A stretch of DNA of 64,000 nucleotides from Biformimicrobium ophioploci (GTDB lineage Bacteria > Pseudomonadota > Gammaproteobacteria > Pseudomonadales > Cellvibrionaceae). The stretch's first letter is position 1; each line of letters begins with the position of its first letter. A program made the translations under genes and the position numbers. This document shows, piece by piece, positions 15,727 through 25,169 of this stretch. The notes beneath the pieces are model-generated. The model was not told the DNA's origin, searched no databases, and was given only the letters and a program-made list of their open reading frames with translations. The stretch is taken from positions 1-64,000 of the forward strand of contig NZ_BSYJ01000003.1 of the NCBI RefSeq assembly GCF_030270605.1, in the 5' to 3' direction.

Positions 15727-17544
15727 CTAGGAAAGGTAGGTCTCCACGCCGGGCATGGCCTCGGCAATGCGCCCGTGAATTTCCGTATAGACACCGCGGA
15801 ACAGGTTGTCTGCCTCCTCGGGCGACATGAACTTCTCGCTGAACCCCGGTGCGACCGGGTCCAGGTGCATGCGTGCGCAGAGGATGAAGTGTGCAATCAG
15901 TTCCGCCACGTTCTCGTCGCCCACCGATATGCGTGTGGTGGTGGGGTAGATGGCGGCATCGCGCATGGCTTCCGGTGACAGCTCCGAATGCGAGGTGAGC
16001 GCCGGGCACAGCACCATAGTGTTGGTCTGGCCGATACTGACCTGCTGCGAGAAGGCCGGCTCCAGCGTGTCGAAGAAACGCTTGAAGGCTTCCACCGGGA
16101 TCTGCGCCGCTTCCATGTCGATGGTAAACAGTGCAGAAGGCAGGCCGTGGCGCAGCAGCTGTGCGCGGACCCGGCTGTTTTCATTTTGCGGTACCGCGTG
16201 CGAGTTGACCCGGATATCCGGGTGGCTGGCGAGGAAGCGCGCCAGGCAGGTGGCATTGATGCCCTTGCGCACCATGCGCAGCTCCAGGGTGCGGATGCCC
16301 TGCAACACCTCGAACGCCTTGTCCGCATCCAGAAAGGCGCCCTTGATGTAATACACATCCCAGAACATGGTCTGCTCCCAGGAGATATCACCCACGCTAT
16401 CCCCCTTGGGGATAAACATACGGTGGTTCTCGCCGATCACCACGCCGGCGGTGGCGGCGCCGGAGCCGGAAATGTCCTTGGTGTAGCTGTGCACCACAAA
16501 ATCCGGCCGCTCGATCTTTTCTGCACGTTGCAGTGGCTGGTACAGGATGGGGGTGGCCAGGGTGGAATCCAGGCTCACCAGTAGCCCCGCTTCGTGCGCG
16601 ATGCGGCTGATGGCCGGCACGTCCAGCATATAGCCGTGCGGGTTACAGGGGGACTCGAGGTAAACGTGTGCGCGCTTGCCCGCTGCCAGTTGCTCGGCCT
16701 TTTCCTCGAGCACCTGATCCATAAATTGCTGGAATTCCTCACCGCTGTAGCCATCGAACCAGCACAGCTCGATCGCCATCTTGTCCTTGCGCGCAAAGTG
16801 GTCCTGCAGCAGCTGGTGCACGCCACCATAGATGTTGCGGCTCACGATCAGGATATCGCCATGGCGCAGCTGGTTGGACAGCAGCGCATCGATGGCGGCC
16901 ATACCGGAATTGAAATTCCAGGCCAGGTACTCTCCAGCATGGGGGCCGCACTCCAGGTCCACAATCGTATTCGCGAGAGAGATGGAAGTGGGGTTGAGCA
17001 GGCGCGAATAGATCTGGTGCGTGGGTTCCTTGCCCTGGAAAGCGTCATCGATCCATTCGGTGCAGGCATAGATATAGGTGGCGGTGCGCACGATCACCGG
17101 GGTGGCAGAGAAGATTGCCGGCACATTGTCGAACAATGGGTAGCCGCCACGCGCCGCACTGCTGAAACCTTCGCCCTGCAGGCTCTGGAAACTCTTGCGC
17201 ATGGGGTTCTGCAGCGTATCCAGCAGCTTGGCCAGCTGGAAGCTCATAAAGCGCTTGGCATTGAAGAACGCGATACGGTCGCTGCGGTCCAGCTTGTCGA
17301 TACAGTCCTGGGTAAGTTGCCACAGCTCGGCGATATTGGCCTGCGCGCTGTAGAGCAGTTGCGCGGTGGCGCCGAGCAACTGACCCTGCTCGCTGTTCGG
17401 GTTAATACCGAAGTGGGACAGCTGTTCCATTGCCAGCGCGCTGGCACTGGCGGCCTGGGTGGTGTTGCGCCGCGGCGAGAGCAGGCGGGCGCTCTGTACC
17501 TGGGCAGGGGACATCTGCGAAGCGGGAGTATTTGTTATTGGCAT
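15727..17544 (-). CDS. Cys/Met metabolism PLP-dependent enzyme (trans-sulfuration family), long form
   Basis: A 605-residue fold-type I PLP enzyme of the cystathionine gamma-synthase/lyase family, acting on a sulfur or homoserine-derived amino acid. Family features are present in the middle of the chain: NFNSGMAAIDALL, VYLESPCNPHG, LVSLDSTLATP, and the PLP lysine in HSYTKDISGSG (about residue 345). Typical members have about 400 residues; here about 170 extra residues precede the catalytic core and about 60 follow it. Such long forms are known as a separate branch, but the substrate is unknown to me. The gene stands alone between the protease operon and a 560-bp gene-free stretch. Confidence 0.82.
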   Translation of the reverse strand: MPITNTPASQMSPAQVQSARLLSPRRNTTQAASASALAMEQLSHFGINPNSEQGQLLGATAQLLYSAQANIAELWQLTQDCIDKLDRSDRIAFFNAKRFMSFQLAKLLDTLQNPMRKSFQSLQGEGFSSAARGGYPLFDNVPAIFSATPVIVRTATYIYACTEWIDDAFQGKEPTHQIYSRLLNPTSISLANTIVDLECGPHAGEYLAWNFNSGMAAIDALLSNQLRHGDILIVSRNIYGGVHQLLQDHFARKDKMAIELCWFDGYSGEEFQQFMDQVLEEKAEQLAAGKRAHVYLESPCNPHGYMLDVPAISRIAHEAGLLVSLDSTLATPILYQPLQRAEKIERPDFVVHSYTKDISGSGAATAGVVIGENHRMFIPKGDSVGDISWEQTMFWDVYYIKGAFLDADKAFEVLQGIRTLELRMVRKGINATCLARFLASHPDIRVNSHAVPQNENSRVRAQLLRHGLPSALFTIDMEAAQIPVEAFKRFFDTLEPAFSQQVSIGQTNTMVLCPALTSHSELSPEAMRDAAIYPTTTRISVGDENVAELIAHFILCARMHLDPVAPGFSEKFMSPEEADNLFRGVYTEIHGRIAEAMPGVETYLS

Positions 17545-17591
17545 GATTTTCTACCCGAAATGCGGCTGGTCTTGTTCAGAGTTATAGCAGG

Positions 17592-17612
17592 AAAAAGGTT
17601 TCAGTTGAAACC
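17592..17612 (-). terminator. Leftward terminator-like hairpin before the PLP enzyme gene
   Basis: On the minus strand GGTTTC-AACT-GAAACC is followed directly by TTTTTC. The stem is short (6 bp) but perfect. It lies 48 bp upstream of the PLP enzyme start, so it could be an attenuator in that leader or the end of a separate leftward transcript. Confidence 0.5.
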
Positions 17613-17945
17613 AGTGTCTTGCTGCCCGGTAAACCGGCCTGCCAGGCTTCTGTAATGCGCAGTAATCGACATTGCCGGGGGAGGCGCATAAATTCCACCA
17701 TCAGATGGGTGCAGTTGCCATCGCCGGGCTTTCTCGCTGTCCGGTGCGGCATATCCATCAGCTTCCGACGGACCGGAGGTGAGCTGAAAAGATACGGCAA
17801 GGGACGCAACGCCGGATCGACTGTCACGGGTTCAGAGCCTACTGCCTGTAACAGTGGATGCGATCCACCGGTGCAAGGAAGCACCAAACTCGCTCTTGAT
17901 AGTGTTGTGAGGTACCCGTTGATGGTTGGGACCATCTGCACCTTC
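17613..17945. other. Gene-free stretch between two opposed terminators; possible RNA locus
   Basis: I see no recognisable protein here, although both strands stay open for about 120 codons, as is common in GC-rich DNA. On the plus strand there are local hairpins: GGTGC-AAGGAA-GCACC at about 17869-17884 and GATGGT-TGGG-ACCATC at about 17921-17936. Both stand just before the rightward terminator. A small RNA on either strand, or a leader for the PLP enzyme gene, is possible. I could not match it to 6S, tmRNA, RNase P RNA, SAM, SAH or cobalamin riboswitch signatures. Confidence 0.3.
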
Positions 17946-17979
17946 AACCGGCATCGCGTAAGTGGTGCCGGTTTTTTTT
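17946..17979 (+). terminator. Rho-independent terminator, rightward
   Basis: AACCGGCATC (17946-17955) pairs with GGTGCCGGTT (17964-17973) with one G-T wobble, followed by an unbroken T run to 17979. No plus-strand gene lies upstream for over 7 kb, so what it terminates is unclear. It suggests a non-coding RNA ending here. Confidence 0.75.
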
Positions 17980-18102
17980 ATGGGCAGCCGTGATTACAGT
18001 GCTGCACAATCGGATTTCGGCGGTTCGGCAACTACTGTATGCTGGGCCGGCCATCGGCAATGAACATGTAATGGATCAAATAAAAAATACAGGAGTGAAC
18101 TC

Positions 18103-18561
18103 ATGAGCGATTTAGTGTCGACCGCAGATCTGATAGTGCCAGAAAATGGTGCTGCGCAGGTGGATTACACCCTGACCCCTGCTGGAGATGGTGAGCAATG
18201 GACCTTAACGAATGCTCAAGGCATTGCGGTAGAGACCATCACTATTGATTTTGAGGGGGTGAAGGAAGGCGGTAGTGAAAAATCCGGTGTTGCGACCCTG
18301 AAAGTCAAAATGGAAAGCACAAGTCTAAGATTTGCTGAGAATGGCAGCTCGGACGGACTCGAATTTTGTGGCGAGGTTAACGAGGGGAAAAAAGCGCTGA
18401 AGAAGTCAGAAATCACCTCTGATGACGGCCGTACCCTCAGCATCAAGGTAAAGGCCAAGAAAAAAAGTCGGGCCAACTTCTCCTATAAGTGGCTGGCCGT
18501 GGACGGGGCCGGAACCCCTGTTTGTTCTGCGGACCCCAAGATTATTGTTCAGCCCCAGTAA
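18103..18561 (+). CDS. Hypothetical protein, probably beta-rich, next to the kinase operon
   Basis: A 152-residue protein of no family I recognise. AGGAG lies eight bases before the ATG, so translation is likely. It has no signal peptide or membrane segment. It alternates polar and hydrophobic residues in short strands, with two cysteines (GLEFCGEV and TPVCSADP) and a Lys-rich segment near 120 (VKAKKKSR). Base composition is visibly less GC-rich than its neighbours, which may mean transfer. Its stop codon directly abuts the stop of the convergent kinase gene with no gap. It is abundant in Ser and Thr, so it could be a kinase substrate, but that is speculation. Confidence 0.7.
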   Translation: MSDLVSTADLIVPENGAAQVDYTLTPAGDGEQWTLTNAQGIAVETITIDFEGVKEGGSEKSGVATLKVKMESTSLRFAENGSSDGLEFCGEVNEGKKALKKSEITSDDGRTLSIKVKAKKKSRANFSYKWLAVDGAGTPVCSADPKIIVQPQ

Positions 18562-21078
18562 TCATTCGCATACCTTGCTGATACCTGGACGTGTTGCGCC
18601 CGTATGGGCGCATACTTGCCGGTATGCTGGCAGGTAAAAGAAACGGTAGTCCATCCCCTGCTCGAGCAATTCCTGCAGGTAGAAGGCTGCGGACTGATAG
18701 TCCTCCGCGAGCGAGAAGATCTGGGTCGCAAAGTACTTAACATAAGTATCTTCGGGCTGCTCTTTGAGCAGAGCCAGAATTTTCGCAGAAGCTTCCGAGA
18801 CGTCTCCAAGATAAGCCAGGGATGTTGCGTGATAAATGCGCTCCTCAAGGTCTTGCTTGCCAGACGTCTTGTCTTTTATGTGTGTGAAAGTCTCCAGGGC
18901 TTTTTCTTTTTCACCCACCATTATGTAGGCTTCTGCCAGGTTACCCAGCACAGAAACATAGTCTGGCGCAAGTGAAAGTGCCTTCAGGTAGGTGACGAGT
19001 GCCAGCTGATGGTTGCCCTGTAGTGCTTGCGCGGCCCCGAGGTTTGAGTAGGTGTACACATTCCTGAAATCCTCCGGAATGGCATTGATCAGGCGCTCAC
19101 CTTCCTCAAAATTTCCGGTCTCGATATGAATGGCAGACAGGGTTCCATAAGACTGCCAGTGTTCTGGATGCAGAGCGATGTTTCTTTGCAGCGTAGCGGA
19201 CACGCCATCGTAGTCACCACTGCCGAACTGGTTCAGGGCAATCAAATAGTAGTTTTCCGCAGAGGGGTTCATGGCTGCAGCTTTTTGTGCGAAAACAATA
19301 CCATTCGTATAGTCCCCGTGCCCGTATAATACCCTTGAGTAGCTGGCCAGTAGGTTATGGTCGGGGTTTTTGATTGCGTTTATTTTTTCGCCAGCTTGAA
19401 GGAGTTGGTGCTCATTTGCTTTATTGCTGAGAAGCTTCACTTCCAGTTCGATGATGAATTCTTCAGGCAACTTGTTTTGCAGCGCCAGATCGAGAAGCTG
19501 ATAAGCCCTTTCCAGTAGCTCCGGATCTTTAGAGGTACTGTAAAGTCCGGTAGCGACCTCGATGGCGGAGCGGTAAAGCTCTTCATTTGTTGGATAACGA
19601 CGAATCAGGGAACGCAGCTGATGTAGATCCTCAGCCTTTACGTCCAGGTTTTTCAGGCGTGAAAGGATATCGAGATAGTGGGGGTAATCTCCTTCATCCA
19701 TCATGCGCTGTTCAGAGCCATCTTTGAGGTAGGAGGCCTCAAACAGGCCTGCGGCAACATCCTGGATGCGGCTTGCAGATTCCGCTTTTCGGTCCGGGAG
19801 TATGACGAAGTGGTTGTCGTTGAGTATCAATCCATTGGATGGTGACAGTTGCTGTAACTCGGTCTGGCAACGCTGCTCGGCGCACTCAAGCCGCGCAAAG
19901 AGTGCATGGGTTACGCCTTTGTCACGTAATGCTTTGAGCTGCTCGTCCAGATTCTGCTCTTCTTTGGGGCTAAAGCTCACCAGGGCGGTATTTTTCAGTT
20001 GGTTGGCGGCGCTTCCCAGGGCCTGTCGGACCATGGCCTTTGTGAGTGCAGGTGCGTCGCCTTCAATTTGCGGTGGGAGTATGGCGATATATTGCGGTTC
20101 CAAGCGTGTCACATATTCCCATCCCAGATATCCCCCGGCGCCGATGATTACCGTAGCAGCGGCAGTCGCAACTCTTCGCCAGAAAGGGTTCTTCGGCTTG
20201 CGCAGCAGCTCTGTTACCGTAGCGGAGATCTCCCCCTCGGTATTGTTTGTCGGTACTCCACGCAGAAGCAACAGCGCCTGTGTGACAAACTCGATATTGT
20301 CAGGGCGTTTTTCCGGTTTTTTTTGCAGTAGCCTGTCGAGCAAAGATTCCAGCGGCGCCGGGATATTCGGCCAGGCCTGTTTTGGCGGCACCGGGGGTTC
20401 ATTGATGACCCGGTTGGAGTAGGCCAGCGCATTGGATTCATCCCCGAATGGCTTGCTGCCGCAGATCAGTTCATAGGCAATCACGCCAAAGCTGAAAATA
20501 TCACTGCGCGCATCCAGCTCCTGCCCCAGCGCCTGTTCGGGCGACATGGCCGTGACGGTACCGGCAATATGGTCTGCGGCAGTGATGGTGGCGCTGGGCA
20601 GCTGGCGGGACTTGGCGATGCCAAAATCGGTGATTTTTGCATCACCGCTATTGGTGATGAGGATATTGTCGGGCTTTAAATCACGATGGATCATGCCCAT
20701 ATCATGGGCCTTTTCCAGGCCCTTGGAGATTTGGATTAACAAATCGATTTTGTCAGAGAGCGGGGCATTGTGCTCGCGCATCCAGTGTCGCAGGGTGCTG
20801 CCCTCCACATACTCCATCACAAGCGCCAGTTGGCCACTCTCGTCAATGACGTCATGCAGTTGCACGATATTGGGGTGATTGAGCTGTGCCAGCAGCTGTG
20901 CCTCGCGGCGGATACGGGCCTCGGCATTGCCGCTGGTGGCTTCTGCCTTGAGGCACTTGATCGCGACCTTGCGACCAAGCCTGGGGTCCCGGGCAAGGTA
21001 AACAACGCCCATACCACCTGCCCCCAGAGTGGATTCAATCTGGTAGCGGCCGATGTATTGCGGAGTTGCAGTGTCCAT
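18562..21078 (-). CDS. Hanks-type Ser/Thr protein kinase with TM segment and TPR-like C-terminus
   Basis: An 838-residue membrane kinase. Residues 12-270 form a complete kinase domain: glycine loop GAGGMG, ATP lysine K41 (VAIK), catalytic D133 (HRDLKPDN), DFG at 151-153 and SPEQALG in the activation segment. All key residues are intact, so activity is expected. A single transmembrane segment lies at about 303-322. The 500 residues beyond it are helical and repeat-like (TPR-type motifs such as SNLGAAQALQGNHQLALVTYLKAL), probably extracytoplasmic and used for binding. It is the last gene of the FHA-kinase operon, 96 bp after the preceding kinase. Its codon use is less GC-biased than the other kinases. 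Confidence 0.88.
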   Translation of the reverse strand: MDTATPQYIGRYQIESTLGAGGMGVVYLARDPRLGRKVAIKCLKAEATSGNAEARIRREAQLLAQLNHPNIVQLHDVIDESGQLALVMEYVEGSTLRHWMREHNAPLSDKIDLLIQISKGLEKAHDMGMIHRDLKPDNILITNSGDAKITDFGIAKSRQLPSATITAADHIAGTVTAMSPEQALGQELDARSDIFSFGVIAYELICGSKPFGDESNALAYSNRVINEPPVPPKQAWPNIPAPLESLLDRLLQKKPEKRPDNIEFVTQALLLLRGVPTNNTEGEISATVTELLRKPKNPFWRRVATAAATVIIGAGGYLGWEYVTRLEPQYIAILPPQIEGDAPALTKAMVRQALGSAANQLKNTALVSFSPKEEQNLDEQLKALRDKGVTHALFARLECAEQRCQTELQQLSPSNGLILNDNHFVILPDRKAESASRIQDVAAGLFEASYLKDGSEQRMMDEGDYPHYLDILSRLKNLDVKAEDLHQLRSLIRRYPTNEELYRSAIEVATGLYSTSKDPELLERAYQLLDLALQNKLPEEFIIELEVKLLSNKANEHQLLQAGEKINAIKNPDHNLLASYSRVLYGHGDYTNGIVFAQKAAAMNPSAENYYLIALNQFGSGDYDGVSATLQRNIALHPEHWQSYGTLSAIHIETGNFEEGERLINAIPEDFRNVYTYSNLGAAQALQGNHQLALVTYLKALSLAPDYVSVLGNLAEAYIMVGEKEKALETFTHIKDKTSGKQDLEERIYHATSLAYLGDVSEASAKILALLKEQPEDTYVKYFATQIFSLAEDYQSAAFYLQELLEQGMDYRFFYLPAYRQVCAHTGATRPGISKVCE

Positions 21079-21174
21079 AATATCTCTTTTTTAACTCTAT
21101 CCCGGGTGGAACACTTTGGCTGATCTGGTGTAATTTATCCTGCCGGCACCTCGATTGATAGCTTCCCTGGCAGG

Positions 21175-23784
21175 TTAGCCGTGTTTGCCACCCGCGTGAC
21201 ATACCGCCGGGTAGGCATCGCGAATACTCTCAAAAGCGCTGTCCCCGCAGACCCGGTCAAAATAGGGGGTGCTGAACCATATCGGGCTCAAGCCCTGTTC
21301 GATGGTCTTGCGGATATACACTTTGGCCGAGGTAATGTCCTCGGTGAGGATATAAATCTGAGCGCGGTTGTAGTTCATAAAGAAATCATCCGGGGCAGAA
21401 TTCTGTGCAGTCAACAGCGCAGTAATGGCTTTTTCGTGGTCGCCAATCAGCGCCCATGCCCTGGCGACCATTAGCTGGCCCTCCCAGTCTGTGCGCTCCC
21501 CCAGAATGGCTAGCGCCGCACGCGCCTCTTCCAGAGCGGCTTCTTCATCGCCCTGACCCACTGCGATTTCTGCGAGGTAAAGCGACAGCTCAGCATCCTG
21601 TGGAGACAGGGCTTGCAGCTGCCTGAAGCAGGTATTTGCGTGATCGAATTGCCGCTCCACGTAATAGGCAGTGCAGAGGTTGAAAATATCAATGGGGCTG
21701 CGCTTATCCGGATGTATTTCGGTAAGCAGTTCGATGGCCCGGGCGGGGTGTCCGCTGTCCATTTCCGTCGCCGCCAGCAGTGAGGTCACCTTGTTGTCTT
21801 CCGGTGCTAGCAGGCGCGCTGTGGCCAGAAGTGTGCGGGTTGCGGTGTGGTCACCAATGGCAGAGTAGGTGCGAGCCATTTCATAGGTGTACAGATAGCT
21901 TGGTCGTAACCGCGCGGCACTGCGGATGGCAGTCAGCGCATCTTCGTACTTGCCGCGACGATAATGCCACTGGTAGAGCAGGTGATAGAAGCCCGCCCGG
22001 TCTTCGAAATTCCGCTCCAGCTGCGCGAGGCTGGCCAGTACCTCGGCCTCATTGTCCCGCAGGATTGCCAGGCGCAGCCAGGCGCGCTGCCAGGCGGTAT
22101 TCTTTTTTATTTCCGGCGGCGCCTGCCACAGGAAGTGTTGCAGGTCGTCGAGTACGTTGTAGTCCTTGAATTGCCCATAGTGCTCGATGGCAAGCCCTGC
22201 GTAGAGGTCATAGACAGGGCTGAAGGTCGGCGCAGCCTCGCGCAGGCCCTCCAGTTCATCCATCATGCTGCCCAGCTCGCGCAGGCGGTTCTTGCGCGCA
22301 AGCACAGCCAGGTAGCGGCGGTAATCCGCTTCCGAGATTTCCAGGCTGGTTGCACCCTCCTGAACCGGTGCCTCGGGCAGGAGGGTATCCAGCTGGTGCT
22401 GCAGCAGGTAATAGTTCTGCAGCGGGTCGTCGAGCTCGACCGTTGTCTTGCTGGTTTTGTAGGGGATATCCAGACCGGCTTGGTACAGGTTGATCTCCAC
22501 TTCGCACTGGCTGCGCTGGCAGGCAACTACCGGTTGTATCCAGTGTTGTGCCCCGGCCCAGGCGGCCCGCTGTGTAGCCGGCAAGGATTCCAGGCCCTCC
22601 AGTTCATAGTCCGGTACCAGGCTGAGCCCGCGGCGCAGCGACAGGTTGCGGCGCAGGTTGGCGCGCAGGCTGTTGTCGAGCAGGTTTCTGTGCTCGGCGC
22701 TGAGGTCACTATCTCTGAACTCGGTGGGCTCGAGAGTGACGTAGTTGCCGCCGCTCCGCGCGTGTAGAGGGTTCTGGTAGTCCCGCAGCAGGAAAGCGGC
22801 AGAGGCAGTCGCGATCGCGGTAATTCCAGCCAGTGCCCAGAGCTTTTTTGTCTTGCGGCGTCGGCCTAGGCCCGCAAGGCTACTGGAAAAGTAGATGTCG
22901 GCGGTCTGGGTATCGCTGAGATCAAAATCTGCCGGTGCATCCGCCGGCATTTCATCGGCGATACGCTGCAGGCATGTCTCGACCTCGGCGGCGCTAGCGG
23001 GGCGCTTGTCTGCGGTCTTGGCCAGTAACTGCTCGAGAAGCCGGTAGAGTGGCTTCGGCAGGCCCGGTACCAGCTTTGCCGGCGGTATCGGGTCCGAGTG
23101 GATAATGCGGTCCACGATCACAATGGGGTTGGCATGCTCGCCGAAGGGGTGCTGACGGCAGATCAGTCGGTACGCCAGTAGCCCGAGTGCGAACAGGTCA
23201 CAACGATGATCCAGCGGCATGCCCAGCGCCTGCTCCGGTGAGAGAGCGGAGAAGCTGCCGGCGACGTGGTTCTCCCGGGTTAGCTGGTCGTTACTGGTTT
23301 CGCTGGAGGCGATGCCAAAGTCACTGATCTTGGCAGTGCCGTCACTGGCGATCAGGATGTTTTCCGCTTTCAGGTCCCGATGCACGATCCCTGCCGCATG
23401 GGCTTTTTCGAGACCTTTGCAGATCTCGGCAAGGATCCGCAGTTTCTGTTGCAGGTTGGTCTCGTGCTCACGTAGCCACTGCCGCAGGTTGGCACCTTCG
23501 ACATATTCCATGACCAGTGCGAGGCCGTGCTCGCTCTCCACCACATCGTAGATCTGCACGATATTGGGGTGGTTCAGCTGTGCCAGCAGCTGCGCCTCGC
23601 GGCGGATACGGGCTTCTGCCTGGGTGCCGGTCTTGTCCTTGCGCAGCAGCTTGATGGCGGCATTGCGTTGCAGGCGCTGGTCCCTGGCCAGGAAAACCTG
23701 CCCCATGCCGCCGCGGCCGAGGCAGCGGACGATTTTATAACGGCCGATGGATTCCGGTGTGGTGTGGTAATCAGGAGTCTGCAT
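21175..23784 (-). CDS. Hanks-type Ser/Thr protein kinase with TM segment and TPR-like C-terminus
   Basis: An 869-residue kinase of the same layout as its downstream neighbour. The kinase domain (about 14-275) has GRGGMG, K45 (AAIK rather than VAIK), D137 in HRDLKAEN, DFG at 155-157 and SPEQALG. The transmembrane segment is at about 315-333. The remaining 530 residues carry TPR-like helical repeats in their last 250. I chose the ATG at 23784, 14 bases inside the previous gene's end; a start at 23880 would add 32 unrelated residues. The overlap argues for coupled translation with the upstream kinase. The two TPR kinases probably arose by duplication. Confidence 0.88.
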   Translation of the reverse strand: MQTPDYHTTPESIGRYKIVRCLGRGGMGQVFLARDQRLQRNAAIKLLRKDKTGTQAEARIRREAQLLAQLNHPNIVQIYDVVESEHGLALVMEYVEGANLRQWLREHETNLQQKLRILAEICKGLEKAHAAGIVHRDLKAENILIASDGTAKISDFGIASSETSNDQLTRENHVAGSFSALSPEQALGMPLDHRCDLFALGLLAYRLICRQHPFGEHANPIVIVDRIIHSDPIPPAKLVPGLPKPLYRLLEQLLAKTADKRPASAAEVETCLQRIADEMPADAPADFDLSDTQTADIYFSSSLAGLGRRRKTKKLWALAGITAIATASAAFLLRDYQNPLHARSGGNYVTLEPTEFRDSDLSAEHRNLLDNSLRANLRRNLSLRRGLSLVPDYELEGLESLPATQRAAWAGAQHWIQPVVACQRSQCEVEINLYQAGLDIPYKTSKTTVELDDPLQNYYLLQHQLDTLLPEAPVQEGATSLEISEADYRRYLAVLARKNRLRELGSMMDELEGLREAAPTFSPVYDLYAGLAIEHYGQFKDYNVLDDLQHFLWQAPPEIKKNTAWQRAWLRLAILRDNEAEVLASLAQLERNFEDRAGFYHLLYQWHYRRGKYEDALTAIRSAARLRPSYLYTYEMARTYSAIGDHTATRTLLATARLLAPEDNKVTSLLAATEMDSGHPARAIELLTEIHPDKRSPIDIFNLCTAYYVERQFDHANTCFRQLQALSPQDAELSLYLAEIAVGQGDEEAALEEARAALAILGERTDWEGQLMVARAWALIGDHEKAITALLTAQNSAPDDFFMNYNRAQIYILTEDITSAKVYIRKTIEQGLSPIWFSTPYFDRVCGDSAFESIRDAYPAVCHAGGKHG

Positions 23785-25156
23785 ACTGCTCCCCGCTGCC
23801 GATGTCGCCCAATAGCTGGTCGACGATGCGTGCCAGCGGTTCAATATTGTCGTGTGGTTTTGGTACCAGCAGCGTGTCACTGCGACTGGTGAGGACTTTA
23901 CCGCTGGCGCGCTCTACAAGGTCCAGGGTGGCGATACAGCGCTCCCTGGTGCAATCCAGCCGGCTATAGAGTGTCAGTGGTGCCGCGCGAGGGGGCGCCT
24001 GGACCGTAATGCCGGAGTTTCTTCCGACCGCTTTATGGAGATGTTCCTCAGCGACTTCCGCTACGGCAGCGCGTTCGGCGGGCGGCAGGGAGCCGCTGAC
24101 CCTGACCGGCGGCAAGCCCAGTGCCATTTTTCCGGACTGGACGCCGGTCCGCTCCAGCCAGTTCGGCAGCCACAGCGCCGCGAACAGCATCACCGCGCAG
24201 CTGAGGGCAATCACGAAAAGAGTGGTGTGGTTGATCATGCTTTGGCGCGCGCCCGGGAAACTTTGCTCACCAAAAAAAGCTTCTGTGGTGGCCGAGGCGG
24301 TCTCGGTGAGTTCTGTCTCCAGCGCCTCGCGGGCCTGCTGCTGGATTGCAGCCAGCTCCTCGGCAACGAGGGCAGCACTGAGCGGGCGCTTCTCGGGGTC
24401 TTTTTCCAGCAACTGATCCAGCAGCTTCGATAGCCCGCGGGGTAAACCTTTTATAACGCTGCCCGCGGCGGGATGGCGCGCGTGAATAATTCGGTCCACG
24501 ATGACAATGGGGTTGGGATTATTGCCGAACGGCCCCTGGCCGCACAGCAACCCATAGGCCAGCATGCCAAAGGCGAACAGGTCGCAGCGCGGGTCCAGCT
24601 CCGCACCCAGTGCCTGCTCGGGCGACATTGCGTAGTAGCTACCGGGTACCCGGTCCTGGGTGAGTCCGCTTTCCTCGTTGAAGCTCCGGGCGATACCGAA
24701 GTCCACGATTTTCACCGCGCCGTTTCGCTTTACCAGCACGTTATCCGGCTTCAGGTCTCGGTGAATAATGCCGTTGGCGTGTGCCCTGGTCAGGCCGCTG
24801 GCAATCTGCACCAGCAGGCTGAGTTTCTGTGAGAGGGTGGGGTGGCGATAGGTTTGCCATTCCGTGAGCGTTTCACCCTCTACAAACTCCATGACCAGTG
24901 CACAACCGGTATCAGTTTCCAGTACGTCGTAGATCTGGGTAATGGCCGGGTGATTGAGTTGCGCCAGCATCACCGCTTCCCGGCGAATGCGCTGTAACGA
25001 AACCGGTTCGGAATGCTCCGGGTCAAGTTGCTTGATGGCTACTTTGCGGCCCAGGCGCTCGTCCAGTGCGGCGAACACCCTGCCCATACCGCCACTGCCG
25101 AGCTCTTCAAGGGTCCGGTAGCGATCGCCGATAGGTGGAACCGGGGTTTCTGGCAT
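23771..25156 (-). CDS. Hanks-type Ser/Thr protein kinase with TM segment, short form
   Basis: A 461-residue kinase, the first of three in this operon. Its kinase domain (about 12-270) has GSGGMG, K42 (VAIK), D134 in HRDLKPDN, DFG at 152-154 and SPEQALG. A transmembrane segment lies at about 311-331. Only about 130 residues follow, without TPRs; they include a short region resembling the part just after the membrane in the other two kinases (a CTRERC-type cysteine pair and ERASGKVL). It starts 13 bp after the FHA gene and overlaps the next kinase by 14 bp. Confidence 0.88.
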   Translation of the reverse strand: MPETPVPPIGDRYRTLEELGSGGMGRVFAALDERLGRKVAIKQLDPEHSEPVSLQRIRREAVMLAQLNHPAITQIYDVLETDTGCALVMEFVEGETLTEWQTYRHPTLSQKLSLLVQIASGLTRAHANGIIHRDLKPDNVLVKRNGAVKIVDFGIARSFNEESGLTQDRVPGSYYAMSPEQALGAELDPRCDLFAFGMLAYGLLCGQGPFGNNPNPIVIVDRIIHARHPAAGSVIKGLPRGLSKLLDQLLEKDPEKRPLSAALVAEELAAIQQQAREALETELTETASATTEAFFGEQSFPGARQSMINHTTLFVIALSCAVMLFAALWLPNWLERTGVQSGKMALGLPPVRVSGSLPPAERAAVAEVAEEHLHKAVGRNSGITVQAPPRAAPLTLYSRLDCTRERCIATLDLVERASGKVLTSRSDTLLVPKPHDNIEPLARIVDQLLGDIGSGEQYADS

Positions 25157-25169
25157 GCTCGAAGCCTGG

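Noticed and set aside
17582-17947. Open frame of 121 codons on the minus strand (and 124 on the plus strand) in the gene-free stretch
   Set aside because: Both strands are open together, codon use is unlike the neighbouring genes, there is no ribosome site, and the frame runs across two hairpins and a terminator.
17589-17947. GGA-rich RNA resembling CsrB/RsmZ
   Set aside because: About nine GGA triplets occur in 350 bases, only a little above chance at this base composition, and they are not in repeated hairpin loops.
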